The notes under the pieces were generated by a model. The model was not told the origin of the DNA. It made no database searches and saw only the letters and a list, made by a program, of their open reading frames with translations. A DNA stretch of 64,000 nt from Plantago major. Lineage: Eukaryota > Streptophyta > Magnoliopsida > Lamiales > Plantaginaceae. Shown in pieces: positions 11,044 through 22,016 of the stretch (the stretch's first letter is position 1; each line of letters opens with the position of its first letter). Location: NCBI GenBank assembly GCA_026545765.1, contig CM048840.1, positions 86,642,877 to 86,706,876 on the forward strand, written 5' to 3'. A program made the position numbers and the translations under genes.

Positions 11044-11993
11044 AGAGCTGTAAACGAGTCGAGCTTTTTTCGAGATGCTCGAGCTCGGGTCGAGAAAAGC
11101 TCGACTTGTTCGAGCTCGAGCTTAAATTATAACTCCATTACATATTCGAGCCGAGCTCGAATATTGAGAAGCTTGGCTCGAAAGCTCGTTGAGCTACTCG
11201 ATTTTTAAAAAAATATATATACAAGTATTTTTTTTTTTGTGAGTTTAGCTTAAACATCTAATACTGAAGGTGTTAGGAGTTGAATGTTGAGGAATCCTTT
11301 TGAAAACAGAATTAGGAATTCCATTGGCAACTGGAAACCAACTTGGAAAAGGAAACTACTAGTTATTTGATTTCTAGTTAGCAGTGAATTAGTACTATTT
11401 ACTTTGATAAATAGGTGGTTCTATAACTAGCTAGTTCATAGAATAATAGAACACAACACATATTCATACTAGATACATAGCTTTATTCCCAATAGATCAG
11501 AACGGTTAGGAATAGAGAGAATCAAAGAAGTTTGACATTGTTCGTCGAGAATAGCTTCTTCTATCTTGTAATCTGTTTTGGTTTTGGTTTTGGTTGTCTA
11601 GTGAAATCTGAGAATCCTCCGTGGATGTAGGCAATTGCCGAACCACGTAAAAATCTGGTGTTATTGTTTGCCTTATTCATCGGGTTTGTTTGGGTTCTTG
11701 TGTGTGTTTTTTGGTTCGATTGATCTTGGTTTGTGATTAAAACTTCACATTTTTTTTTGAAAGGTTGCGAGCTTTCAAGTCGTCGTAAGTTTTCGAGCTC
11801 GCGAGCCGAGCTAAATCCGAGCTTTCGAAATTAAAATAAAATAATTAAAAGAAAAAATGAAGCTCGCGAGCTAAGCTCGAATAGTGACACTTTTTTTCGA
11901 GCTCGAGTTCAAATTATGCTGCTCGATCGAGCTCGAGCTTCAGAGAATGTTTTCTTAACGAGGCTCGGCTCGGCTCGGCTCATTTGCAGCCCT
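11044..11993. mobile_element. TIR DNA transposon, non-autonomous, hAT-like
   Basis: Inverted ends AGAGCTGTAAACGAGTCGAGC and AGGGCTGCAAATGAGCCGAG (right end inverted), followed by CGAG/CTCG-rich subterminal arms. Flanks TCCTACTT and CCCTACTT suggest an 8-bp target duplication with one mismatch, which would fit hAT. No transposase. A solo LTR sits in the middle, so the element was originally about 470 bp. Confidence 0.65.
11271..11749 (+). mobile_element. Ty1/copia solo LTR (about 479 bp)
   Basis: Begins TGTTAGGAGTTGAATG and ends ACTTCACA. Near the 3' side it carries GTAGGCAATTGCCGAACCAC, a motif typical of the R/U5 region of Tnt1/Tork-like copia LTRs. No internal element region flanks it, so it is a solo LTR. 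The expected 5-bp target duplication was not found, so the exact ends are tentative. Confidence 0.6.
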
Positions 11994-12381
11994 ACTTTAT
12001 TCACACTCTTTCATACTTTATTTTATTTCCTACTCTATTCACTATTTTTCATACTTCATTCACTTTATCTTAAAATTTGTACCCAGACCAACGAGAAATT
12101 GAGTTCTGAACGGAGGGAATATATGTTATCAACCAGTCGGGTCCATAACAGATTTGGGCTGGATCTTATCCGTTTCAAAGAATAGACCTCATGGTGAGAT
12201 TTCGCATGCCGTAAGTCTTTGTTTAAATCCGAAAGTTGGTTAAGTTTCCCTAGAATTGTTGTGAGAAGGTTAGTACAATTTGGTTCCTATGTTAGTGGAG
12301 CAAGCAATAGCACAACGTTATCCATAGCCATTGGCATGTTGCTCAAAATATGGAACTTGTACTTATGTTTATAGTAACATA

Positions 12382-12600
12382 GGAGACGGTCTCTAGATAA
12401 TTTATCTAGAAACGTATTTATATTTTGAAAAAATCACCGATATTATTAATCAAAACACCTATGTTTTCAACGTTGGTGTTTTTCCATATTACAACAAGAC
12501 TTATTTTGTTGACAATATAAACATTTTGATTAATAACATGGATGGTTTTATTGATAACATATGCCGTCTTTAGATAAGTATCTAGAGACTATCTCTCGTG
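12382..12600. mobile_element. MITE with inverted GAGA-GTCTCTAGATA ends
   Basis: Left end GGAGACGGTCTCTAGATAA and inverted right end GAGATAGTCTCTAGATACTT pair over about 30 bases. The interior is AT-rich and non-coding. A relative with GTGAGAGACGG ends lies near 34210-34435. Confidence 0.65.
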
Positions 12601-12897
12601 AAACTTTGTGTCTGTTTAAATCATATTATATTTTATTTTGTTCATCCATCAATCAAGCATGTCTCACCGACACTCCTCCACTCTTTCGATCTCCTACTAC
12701 TCGATACTTCGCCGGGGAACATGTTTATGTTTATTTTCTACAGGACTGGGACCCAACTAATATATACTCTTCCTGTTTCACATAAATTATTACAATTGTG
12801 TTGAACGCAAATTTTAAAGAAAAAAAACATAAACTACATGTGCTCTAAAAGTGTGTGGGTACGAATGAATGAGCATAAGATATTAATTAAGAAGTAA

Positions 12898-12928
12898 CTA
12901 GTATCGGTGACACGCGTATACTCGCGTG
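12898..12928 (-). mobile_element. Helitron 3' terminus on the minus strand
   Basis: On the minus strand a perfect 6-bp stem CACGCG / CGCGTG with a 6-base loop is followed by TCACCGATA and CTAG (12898-12901), then T. This matches the structure of Helitron ends. No helicase or 5' TC end was identified, so the element's extent is unknown. Confidence 0.55.
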
Positions 12929-13875
12929 ATCGTTCTATATAATTTAACGTGTAATATATAATAGGAAAATAAGAAAAAGAAATAGGAGAATAAAAGGCTT
13001 AAAAGAAAATTTTTTAAAAAAGGAAGGAGAATAAAGAAAATTAAATGGAAGCATTCTACATGTACATGAATCGATGACCGTACATGTTGAACTACTAGAA
13101 GCTTAATAATAGTAGTTATCTTTTTCTTCTTTTTAGTTTTCAAAGTGATAACTTTCATTTTGATGAAGTAACTACCTAATTATCTTTGATTGGGATATAG
13201 TATAAATAGATTATATAAATAAGTTTGAAATGTAGGGAATTTTATTATGAAAATAACTTCTAGGATGGAGTATCTAGGATGGCAATTATTAAAGTAGGCA
13301 ATGGTGACCCGTATTGTATTCCTTCGATTTCTAGAAATCTCAAAAAATTTAATGATTTATATAGATAGAGTTGTACGTTGACCGTGAAAACTCAAATTCG
13401 TGAACTTAAATGTAATTTAAATAATCTAACAGGTTTCAATCGTGATTGTTGATCTATTTTTGATATGTTTGTGCGTGATCTATATGTAACAAGGGAATAT
13501 GTTGGTACCAATCGTATCAACATACGCCTTGTCGCACTTTGTTCACATAACTGAGACTTCAGGTGATAGATTTAGTGGAAACTTTGTAATGAGATTGATA
13601 TATGAATGATATATTAGTAGATTTGATGTATTATGATTGTAATAGTGATATTCTCAAAATAAAAAAAGAAGAAGAATATAAATTACAACATTTGAGAGAA
13701 AAATTACACTACATTAAATTAAAACACTACATTAATACTACTATTCCTCCTCCGCAACCTCATTTTCGATATCCGCCAAACTCCTTTTTAGTGTTTGTAA
13801 TCTTTTTTATTTAATGCATGCATGCTTTTAATTGCCTAAATGTTTCAAATTTTAAAAGTCGTGTTTTTACATTAC
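12929..13875. other. intergenic, no feature recognised
   Basis: AT-rich sequence without a supported gene. Short open frames here have no recognisable domain. Confidence 0.6.
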
Positions 13876-14085
13876 ATTTACTTTTATTAGAAAAAATATG
13901 AAAACAAATAAAAGAAAGAAAGACAAATAAAAGCAACACACACTAAATTAAAGGAAAGGAAGAAAATGAAAACAAAAGAGAAGCAACCAAGAAACAAAAG
14001 AAAAGAAGAAAGAAAGAAACAATCAAATTAAATAAGCATTAAAATAAAAGAAAAAGGAAGTTTAGAAAAAAGAAGAAGATAAAAG
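13876..14085 (+). repeat. polypurine (GA-rich) tract
   Basis: About 200 bases strongly biased to A and G on the plus strand, with AAAGAAAGAAAG and AGAAGAAG motifs. Low-complexity sequence. Confidence 0.8.
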
Positions 14086-14139
14086 ATCATTGATCACACT
14101 CCATCGTCCCATGTTGGGGTTGATGGCTTGGATATAGCA

Positions 14140-14182
14140 GGGTGTGATGGCCATCACACCGGTGAACCGGGCCATCACACCC
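14140..14182. repeat. GC-rich hairpin (foldback remnant)
   Basis: A 13-bp stem GGGTGTGATGGCC / GGCCATCACACCC (14140-14152, 14170-14182), flanked by AGATGGTCT. It resembles the core of small plant foldback MITEs. Confidence 0.6.
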
Positions 14183-14346
14183 TATTGGAGATGGTCTAAA
14201 AGTTTAATCGAAAGCTAATGTGAAATTGTGATTGACTGCATATGAACTGCATGCATTTTGTTTTTTCCTAACTCATGATTGGATACCGATACGGTAACAT
14301 GCATTGATGATATAAATTGTGAGTCCTCACAAAATTCTAATGACAT

Positions 14347-17300
14347 TTTTTTTTTTTTTTTGAGAAGTATTATCATCTTTCATTTCATTGTAAAAGGAGT
14401 ACAGCAAATGCCAAACAATCACGGTAACTGAGTACCATCAAGGTCCCTAACAACCTGCCTAGCCAGTTCATGAGCCACATTATTTGCTAAACGAAAAATA
14501 TGCTGAAAACTTATACAACGAAACAAACTAACAAGAGTCTTAATCTCATCAACAAAATGATGAGCGGCAGTAAGACAAGTCTCCATGGAGTTGATAGCGT
14601 TAATTACCGATAAACAATCGCTTTCAATAATCACTTCTTGCCATCCGAAATCCACAGCCATACGCACACTCTCTAGAACAACTAATGTTTCTGCGGTATC
14701 TGGGCACAGTACAGAGTGTACTAGTCTCTGTCTCCAAGCAATGACTTCCCCAGCAGAATTACGGGCAACAATTCCCAATCCAGCTGCGTTGGACTGTGTA
14801 AAAATTGCGGCATCAACATTTATCTTGATTTTAGCTCCAGAAGGTGGGCTCCACTGTCTTGGGGATTCCGGTGGTCGCACAGTTGCAAAATGTTGTTTGG
14901 CCTCCTTGTATCTCATCAAATACGCGCTAGCAAATTGCACCAAGTCTTGTGGATCTGGCTGTTTTCCATCGTGCACCAGTCCATTGCGTGAGAACCAAAG
15001 ACACTAGCAAATGCAAATAAAGAGATGAAATTGCTCTGAATTGAGTACCTGTTTCACCTGCTGTATCCATTCCCAAGTATCAGTACACGAATTAAGTAAA
15101 GCATGTGATGGCAAATCAGATAATGCCCAAACAAGTCGTGCAAAATGACATCGTTGAAAGGTATGCAGAATTGTTTCACTAGGCTGTTTACAAAAAGGGC
15201 ACAGGTTAGCTACAGGAATATTGCACCTCTCTAGATTCTGTAAAACCGGTAAACCATTACGAAGGAGCCTCCAAAGAAAGACACGAATTTTTCCAGGAAT
15301 ATCAAGTTTCCACACAAACGACCAATTTTTCTCCTGGACATTGGAGCTAGAAGTCGCAGAATTGGTACGCAATTTCCTCAGGTCGCGAGCTACGTAATAG
15401 GCTGACTTCACAGTATAGTAACCCGATTTGCTAAAGAACCATCTTCTGACATCTAAAGAGCTCGTCCTACTTATTGGAATTCGCAGTATAGCGTCTATAT
15501 GGCAATCCCAAAACACACAGCTTAAGAGATTCCTATCCCATCCCTGCCCGTTCTCCTTCAGGAAGTTAGAGACTACTGTATCGCCAATATGATAGATATC
15601 CGGGGTCAAAGGTCTCCGATTAGCAGTACCTGGAATCCAGCAATCCTTCCACACACTCACAGACTCCCCATTACCAATTCTCCAAATCAAACCTTTCTTC
15701 ACAATCTCCATCGCCCCATAGATACTTTTTCAAGTAAAAGAAGCATTCTGGTTAAGCTTAGCATCAAGAACATCACAAGTAGGGAAGTACTTAGCCTTAA
15801 GTAAACAACTAAGAAGAGAGTCAGGTTGTTGAATAATTCGCCAAACTTGCTTACCCAACATAGAAAGTTAAAGGAACTTAAATCCCTAAAACCCATACCA
15901 CCATCTCTCTTACTCTCACACAAAGTATCCCAATTCACCCAATGGATCCTATCCTTTTGTCCATCTCCCCACCAGAATTTAGAGATAATAGTTTCTAACT
16001 CTCGAAGTAAATATTCCGGAAGCTTAAAACATCCCATCACATACGTAGGAATAGACTGTAAGACCGACTTAATCATTACTTCTTTCCCCGCCTTAGATAA
16101 GTGTTTTTCTCCAAATCCCTGAGTTTTAGCCCAAAGTCGTTCTCTAACCCAATTAAACACTTTCTTCTTAGATCTCCCCATCTCAGTAGGAAGCCAAGAT
16201 ACTTCTCATGTTTATCCACTACTTCTACCGGCAAAATATTCCTTACCGCATTAATTGTATCAGCACCAGCATTCTTACTAAAAATTACCGTCGACTTATC
16301 TAAATTAATGAGTTGCCCAGAAGCCAAACTATACAATCGTAAGATCTCATCAATTTCAACAGCCGACTCCCTAGAAGCATCACAAAAAATCAAAGTATCA
16401 TCCGCAAATAAGAGATGGGACACAGTAGGGGCCGACGGACTAACGGTAACACCACGAATAACATGTCTAGACTCAAGATCCACAATCAACGAGCTAAAAG
16501 CTTCGGTACAAAAAAAGGAACAAGTAAGGGATAAAGGATCCCCTTGGCGTAAATCTATCTCAGGCTGGATAGGGCCAAAAAGTTCTCCATTCAAGTTGAT
16601 GGAGTAAGAAACGGAATGCACACAGAGCATAATCAAGCGAATAAAAGCATGCTCAAAACCTAATCTATGCAACACTCTTTCAAGGAAAGGCCACTCAACC
16701 CAACCCGGTCATAAGCTTTACTCATATCTAACTTCAAAGCTATAAACACATCTTTGCCTTTTGTTTTTCTTTTCAAAAAATGATTTATCTCATAAGAGAC
16801 CAAAACATTATCAGTGATTAACCTATGAGGCACAAAAGCATATTGGGTTTCGGCTATGATATTATGCATGTGAGGCTTGAGCCTGTTAGTAATAGCCTTA
16901 GAGGCTATTTTAAAAATTACGTTACTCAAACTGATAGGCCGGAATTGGGTAATTAATTCTGGTGTTTTGCACTTAGGTATGAGAATAATATGGGTGTAGT
17001 TCAGTTTTGGGTGCAGACAGTTCTTATTTAGGATATTAAGAACACAATCAATCACATTTGTGCCAATAATATGCCAAATTTTTTGATAAAATAGCGCAGG
17101 CATACCATCTGGTCCAGGAGATTTGGTAGGAAACATATCAAAAAGAGCAGTTCGTACCTCTTTAGATGTGAACAATCAGGACAGGTCTTGGTTGATTGAG
17201 CTATCTACCTTTGATCTCATAGTTCTTACCACCCGCTCGATATCCTGCTCCGCTGGATGAATACTAGAAAAGATCTCCCCAAAATACTCCACCGCGATTC

Positions 17301-17625
17301 GACCCATTTCGCCCAACTCAGTCTGCAAATTACCATTCGAGTCTTTAAGCCCAGTGATCCAATTCTGTTTCGCCCTTTTTGACGCCTGCGTGTGGAAGAA
17401 TTTAGTGTTCCGATCCCCCTCTGCCAACCATTGAGTTTTGGCCCTCTGCCGCCACAACAACTCCTCTCTGTCTAACATATCTTCCAAAGTCAATTTCAGC
17501 TCCTTCTCTCTCGATTTGGTGACAACAGAGTAAGGCAGAAAAATGAGCTTCTCCAATTCACCATTGACCTTGCAAATTTCCTTTCTAATGTTCGGGTACG
17601 CTGCCTTGCTCCAATTCATCAAACC
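14347..17625 (-). pseudogene. L1-type LINE, 5' truncated, ORF2 broken
   Basis: Minus strand. The poly(A) tail is the T run at 14348-14361. Upstream come an RNase H (14419-14976: KINVDAAIF, VIIESDCLSVI), the zf-RVT domain (15004-15711: VWKLDIPGKIRVFLWRLL, LCPFCKQPSETILH) and reverse transcriptase with LRQGDPLS and the catalytic LLFADDTLIF near 16400, plus the N-terminal RT block (KSPGPDGMPALFYQ, RPISLSN). In-frame stops at 17176-17178 (TGA) and 15004-15006 (TAG) and at least three frame shifts between 15.7 and 16.7 kb inactivate it. The endonuclease and ORF1 are missing, as expected of incomplete reverse transcription. The C-terminal RNase H marks a plant L1 subgroup that has one; the LINE at 36.8-41.7 kb ends without a visible RNase H. 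Confidence 0.92.
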
Positions 17626-18292
17626 TATTGGCGAGGTAGGTGGTTATGGTGGGAGAGATTGGGTTGTGAATAGAGGTTAGGTGGGTTAGGTGGGAAGGAA
17701 GCGAATAGAGCCATATGGTCTGAACGGCGCACAGTAATGTGCTTTATGCGATGAACAGGAAACGCATTTTTGGAAACCAACTATTATTACTCGTTAGTTT
17801 GTTAATTATGTAAAAATACACCGTTGGGAGAGACTCCTGAAAAAGGATTCGACATTGCTCGACTAGATTAGTCGCATGTCGCGGATACCAGTAAATAAAT
17901 AAATAAAAACTTATTTAAATCACTATTTCACTCACATGAGATCTAGAAACTATTTATCTATTAAATGTCTATTTCGAAATTATGTTAAAGTTGTATGGCA
18001 AACTGCCTATAAAAATTTCAAACATTTAGTAGAAATATTTCTCATTTATTAGATCAACATTAATTTGCAACCTATATCGGTTGAGTGTTTGGAAAAGCAT
18101 TTAATTTTCGTGAAATTTAATTATGTGAATAGTAATTGTAGTTAAGTTCTTAAGTTTTATATTCTGCATTAAATTAAAAGTAGTATATAACCCACAACTT
18201 GGCGCGTGGAGAGTCCCTTGTCTTCAATTCTCTTCTTCTTCTGTTCACATTTCAGTCAGTCACTTTCCTGGCTTCCTTTATTTTCCATAAAT
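17626..18292. other. unassigned sequence between LINE and MULE, with a TATA-like box
   Basis: TATATAA at 18184-18190 is followed by CT-rich sequence (18215-18245) that looks like a plant promoter and 5' leader running into the left MULE end. CT-rich leader-like sequence resumes just beyond the right MULE end at 24900. The MULE may therefore have inserted in the leader of the TBL pseudogene. Inference only. Confidence 0.4.
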
Positions 18293-18550
18293 GTTAAACG
18301 CAAAGACCAATTTGGCTTAAACGCAAGACCAATTATTCGAAGATTACCAAAACGCCCTAACTTAAAAAAATCGTATAACATTAACGTAAAATCGTAATAA
18401 CTCGTTTACGGGAACACAATAACATTAACATGCACGATTCATCCCGAATTACAACAATTAAAAACATCGAAATTTTTTAACAAACTTTGCTTATTGGAAC
18501 AAAATTATAAAATACCTAAATATTTAAACACTATATACATAATTAAAGAA
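18293..18550 (+). repeat. left terminal inverted repeat of the MULE
   Basis: Pairs with 24650-24899. A second, local inverted repeat overlaps its inner side: TTATAAAATACCTAAATATT near 18507 is repeated inverted near 18725, so the left arm itself can fold around the GGCCGGGTTGCAC core. Confidence 0.85.
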
Positions 18551-18902
18551 AAAAAAAATCCGGACCGGGTTGCACTATATACATATTTAAATGGCCGGGT
18601 TGCACACCTGGCCATTTTGTGAACTGGTCGGGTATCACACCCACGATTCATAATCCGCAAGCGGCCAGATCCGTCCGGAAATTTTTTTTTCTTTTTCTTT
18701 AATTATGTATATAGTGTTTAAATATTTAGGTATTTTATAATTTTTTTATATGTTTTTTTAATTATTTTTTAATGATTTGCAAGTTTGTTAAAAACAGACA
18801 TTGAATTACAGAACATGAAAATCGAAATACAACAACATTGAAAACATAAACTAGAACCTATGCCATTGACGTGGCTTAACGCCATAATGTGCTTCCGGTG
18901 GC

Positions 18903-19436
18903 TTATTCTTGCCTCTCTAGTACCTCTCGGGCCAACCATATTGGTGGAATTGGACATTCTGTTACCACGTGGATCCTGATCCAGTGATTGTTACCAATGT
19001 GAGCCATTGTCCACTCTTGAGCTGTTGATGGAGGGTCCGGAGCCGGTGAGTCCATTTGAGAACGACACTCCAATGGCAAGTATGTCATACTCCCAAACGG
19101 AGAATAACCGCATAAGACCCGTTGATACTTTGTTGCTACAAGACACCCCATATCTGGTAATGTGAAATACCATGGTTGTGTACACGCGCCATGAAACCAG
19201 TTTAGACGGATATTTATTTCATCTACCCGTATACATCATTTCGTCGATATACATCACTGTTGTAGTGCAACTCATCAATGAGGTCTTGCTCGACGCCTAA
19301 CGCTCTTGTTTAGTATTGGTATTGAACTATGACCTAAAACCAGCTTTTGTCGCCGATGACATCATTATGGCCTCTAATCCGAATTGAGTTTGGGGTGGCA
19401 TTTGACTTTGATATTTGAATGTTCTGCCAGTACTTG
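18903..19436 (-). pseudogene. OTU-like cysteine protease domain, remnant at the transposase 3' side
   Basis: The minus strand encodes, in broken frames, LIDELHYNSDVY, RLNWFHGACTQPWYFTLPDMG, then CLVATKYQRVLCGYSPFG and IGNNHWIRIHVVTECPIPP. This order matches the second half of the OTU-like domain carried by many plant MULE transposase genes, where the H of NHW would be the catalytic histidine. The N-terminal part with the catalytic cysteine was not found. Stops and frame shifts lie between 19150 and 19400. Assignment rests on remembered family patterns, so it is moderate. Confidence 0.55.
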
Positions 19437-21439
19437 CTAGAGAACCAGAACCGTCATTGGGGCGGAATTCTTTTGAGACTGATTCGGGGTTTCCCAACCA
19501 CTCGGTAGCCTTTTCCCTATTGCTTTAGGTTTCCTTCCTCTCCGTTGTGCTACGAATGGCTCGTCCACGAACGATTGTGATGCATTTGAATTGTCGAAAT
19601 ACGATCTCATTTCATCCTCCGTGGCAGTCTCGCTGCGGTCCGCCGCCCAGTGAAGAAACTGATGCTTTATACTCTGTTGTCTAGTCTCAGGCGGTTCCCC
19701 CATGTGAAGAGTTCTCCAGAACACGTTTACATCGTGAACCGGGTCGACGGTCCTCCTGTTTTGCAGCTTCACATGCAATTGACATGCGCACATTAATCCA
19801 AAAGTTGTAAACAGTATGTGATCGCAATCACTTGGATCATTGTCTATTTCTTTGACCAATTTCTCGATGGCGAGATGTGAAAGCACACCTCCGAGTTTTT
19901 TGAAGATCGGCATTGTTGATGTGGAATGAGGGACGATATTAAGAGATCTCTCAAACTGTGTGCGGATTTCATCAAAATGCATTCGAAGTAGGCCATTTAG
20001 CTTCGGGAATAGACGGTGGAACTTCTGATTTGAAGGACCCAACCACAACTTGTACCTAGCGTGAGCACCTTCGACTCTGCAAATAATTTACATTGTTGAA
20101 TGTCAGTTTCGGCATAACTGTAATTATAGGGTAGTTGTATATTACGAAATAAGCTAAACTAAGGTATGAGTGGTGGAATAAATGAAGGAATAACCTGTTG
20201 GTCGTGTTAGTTCCATAGTCTAGGATGTTCTTTGTCCACGCCTGGATAAATCGGTCACGGTATGGATCCAACCATTGGTTCCGTACATAGGCCATGCAAC
20301 CTGGATGCCTATGCCATGCCTCCGCCATTTCTGCAACAGCCTGCTCATAGAGTTCCTCGGTGTCTGCATGCACGATGTGATCCCATCTGGATTTGATTAC
20401 GGGTTGATACTTAGTACCTACCATCTTGGATAAGTGAGCCTGCATATCCTTTGAGATGTGTCTCCACGAGAGGTGTCTTTATACGGAAAGACAAGTTTAA
20501 TCGCATTCATTTCCGCTAACTCTCGCCGGTAACAAATACCCCGGTGATACACCACATTGACAAACAACACCGTAATTGTTTAAACCCCAAACGTAACTTG
20601 AAGTCCTTTCGTTGGATAGGAAAATGAAGGCTATGTGATAGTTTTGCCCGATGGGTAAGACGCCAACCGAGTTCCACCAAAGGCATGTCGCATAAATTGT
20701 CTTGTACGTTGCATCCATCACGACAACTTGCGGGAACAAACGGATCGACTCCTTGTATTTGGATGAGATAAGAAAATTCCCTCCAATATGTTGGTACCCT
20801 CCACTTCTGAATGTGTATATATGTAATGGTTTCTTCTCAAGAGTTCCTCGAAATACACCATTGGGGCTAGGGATCCCATCTCCAAACGTTGATATTTCTG
20901 GTCAGCATTGTATATTTGTCGTAGGTTAGTACATGTGCCCGGAAAATCCTGCTTAAGTTGATCGAGAATTTATCTAGGTGCCATTCCGCACTTCAACATC
21001 TCAATCACCCGGTCGTACTTTTCGCCAGTGAGCTTGGTGGCAGACGTGTGCCCATGGGGGGAATTCCCAAGTGCATGATTGTGTTACCCCCGGATACCTC
21101 TCTGAGAAACACTCTCCACACCCCCGGATACCTCTCGTGCAGCTTAACCTCAAATGGACACTTGACTTTCTTTGACCCAGCGGAACTTCTGGATTTTACT
21201 TCTGGATCAGTTGAAGCCGTGTTTCTGTATTCACCACCTCGCTCACAACCCATGTAAACGTGTCTTGCTTTCGAATGTGAGATCGCGAAAAATATATTAT
21301 TTTGGACACCAATATCTCGCACCCAAGTTTCTGCAGCTTCCCGAGTATCAAAAGTCTGATTATTTTGAAAAAATGAACTACAATCGGGGAATTCAGGTTC
21401 ACCGTCAGATGAAATATATGAATCTGGGGCGTGACTCAT
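19437..21439 (-). pseudogene. MULE transposase (FAR1-type DNA-binding plus DDE domain)
   Basis: Minus strand, start ATG at 21439-21437 (MSHAPDSYISSDG). The N-terminus has a FAR1-like DNA-binding region (FDTREAAETWVRDIG, GGEYRN, KCPFEVKLHERYPGVW). The MULE transposase domain follows with VVVMDATYKTIYATCLWW (first catalytic Asp) and FIFLSNERTSSYVW. Beyond it come SWRHISKDMQAHLSK, NTTN-R-VEGAHARYK across a GT-AG intron, and a basic C-terminus (QRRGRKPK). Such enzymes cut at the TIRs. Damage: frame changes near 21040, near 20750, at about 20525 (a one-base deletion falls in the codon for the second catalytic Asp) and near 20470. It is divergent from the PMD gene. Confidence 0.85.
20077..20194 (-). 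other. intron in the MULE transposase gene (118 bp)
   Basis: On the minus strand AAC-AG|GTTATT at the donor and TTTGCAG|AGTCGAAG at the acceptor splice the conserved N-T-T-N-R-V-E block together. This explains the frame change here without damage. Confidence 0.7.
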
Positions 21440-21705
21440 TGTGTTTTTTAAGTGTTTAGAATATGATTAGTGTTTCGAGTTTCAAGTGTTTAGAATATGA
21501 TTAGTGCAGGGGACCATTTGTTAGAGAAAATAAGGGTGAATGAATTGAATATGATTAGGTAGGGGACCATTTTATAGAGAAAATGAATGAATTGAAAATG
21601 TACCTCAGTTGATTGTGTTAGTGTTGTGTTACTAGAAACATACCGTGAATCGAAAAAATGGGATATATTTGTCATTAAAACGGACAAAGCCAGAACAATT
21701 GCATA

Positions 21706-21892
21706 CATGAATTGTCCCGAATGGGACAATTCATGCATGCTTTGTCCTTAAGGACAAAGCAAGTCTTGCTTTGTCCTTAAAGACAAAGCAAGGACAAAGC
21801 ATGGGCATGCTTTGTCCCGAGGGTCAAGTGACCCTTGGAAGAGTATCCAAGGGTGATTTGACCCTTGGATACGGGTCGGGTCGGGTCGGGTC
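21706..21892. promoter_or_regulatory. cluster of perfect hairpins between the divergent MULE genes
   Basis: Successive inverted repeats: CATGAATTGTCCC / GGGACAATTCATG (21706-21735), a 22-bp perfect palindrome centred on TTAA (21739-21760), CTTGCTTTGTC / GACAAAGCAAG (21765-21792), GCATG / CATGC (21799-21810), GGGTCA / TGACCC (21821-21834), TATCCAAGGGT / ACCCTTGGATA (21844-21871), then four GGGTC units (21873-21892). The shared word GGACAAAGC recurs. The cluster ends 10 bases before the PMD TATA box. Role unknown; regulatory is an inference from position. Confidence 0.6.
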
Positions 21893-21901
21893 ATTTTTCC
21901 C

Positions 21902-21909
21902 TATAAATA
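21902..21909 (+). promoter_or_regulatory. TATA box of the PMD gene
   Basis: TATAAATA lies 108 bases before the ATG at 22017, followed by a CT-rich leader (TTCTCTTCTTTCTTCTTC) typical of plant 5' UTRs. Confidence 0.65.
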
Positions 21910-22016
21910 CTCTACATCTTGTCAACAAATTTGCACCACACCATTCTCTTCTTTCTTCTTCACTTAAACATATTATTCTTCTTCACTTAAACACCACCAA
22001 ATTCTTAAGCATCTAA

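Larger units (their letters stand above)
10929..12119. mobile_element. Stowaway-like MITE carrying nested insertions
   Basis: Left end CTCCCTCCGTCCCG, inverted right end TTCCCTCCGTTC, TA duplications at 10927-10928 and 12120-12121. The original MITE was only about 240 bp (10929-11043 plus 11994-12119). The middle is filled by a TIR element at 11044-11993. Confidence 0.85.
10690..12190. repeat. dispersed repeat, copy B (interrupted by nested MITE)
   Basis: Homologous to copy A at 4565-5060. 10690-10926 holds GGGTGGGTGCCAA and the uninterrupted ATTATGTTTGTAGAATAATAATT, the empty site of the MITE in copy A. 12122-12190 holds the continuation TTATCAACCAGTCGGGTC. The gap between the parts is the Stowaway insertion at 10929-12119, which copy A lacks. 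Confidence 0.7.

Noticed and set aside
13602-13814. 70-codon plus-strand frame
   Set aside because: Low-complexity Lys/Ile-rich translation of AT-rich sequence without a domain or splice context.
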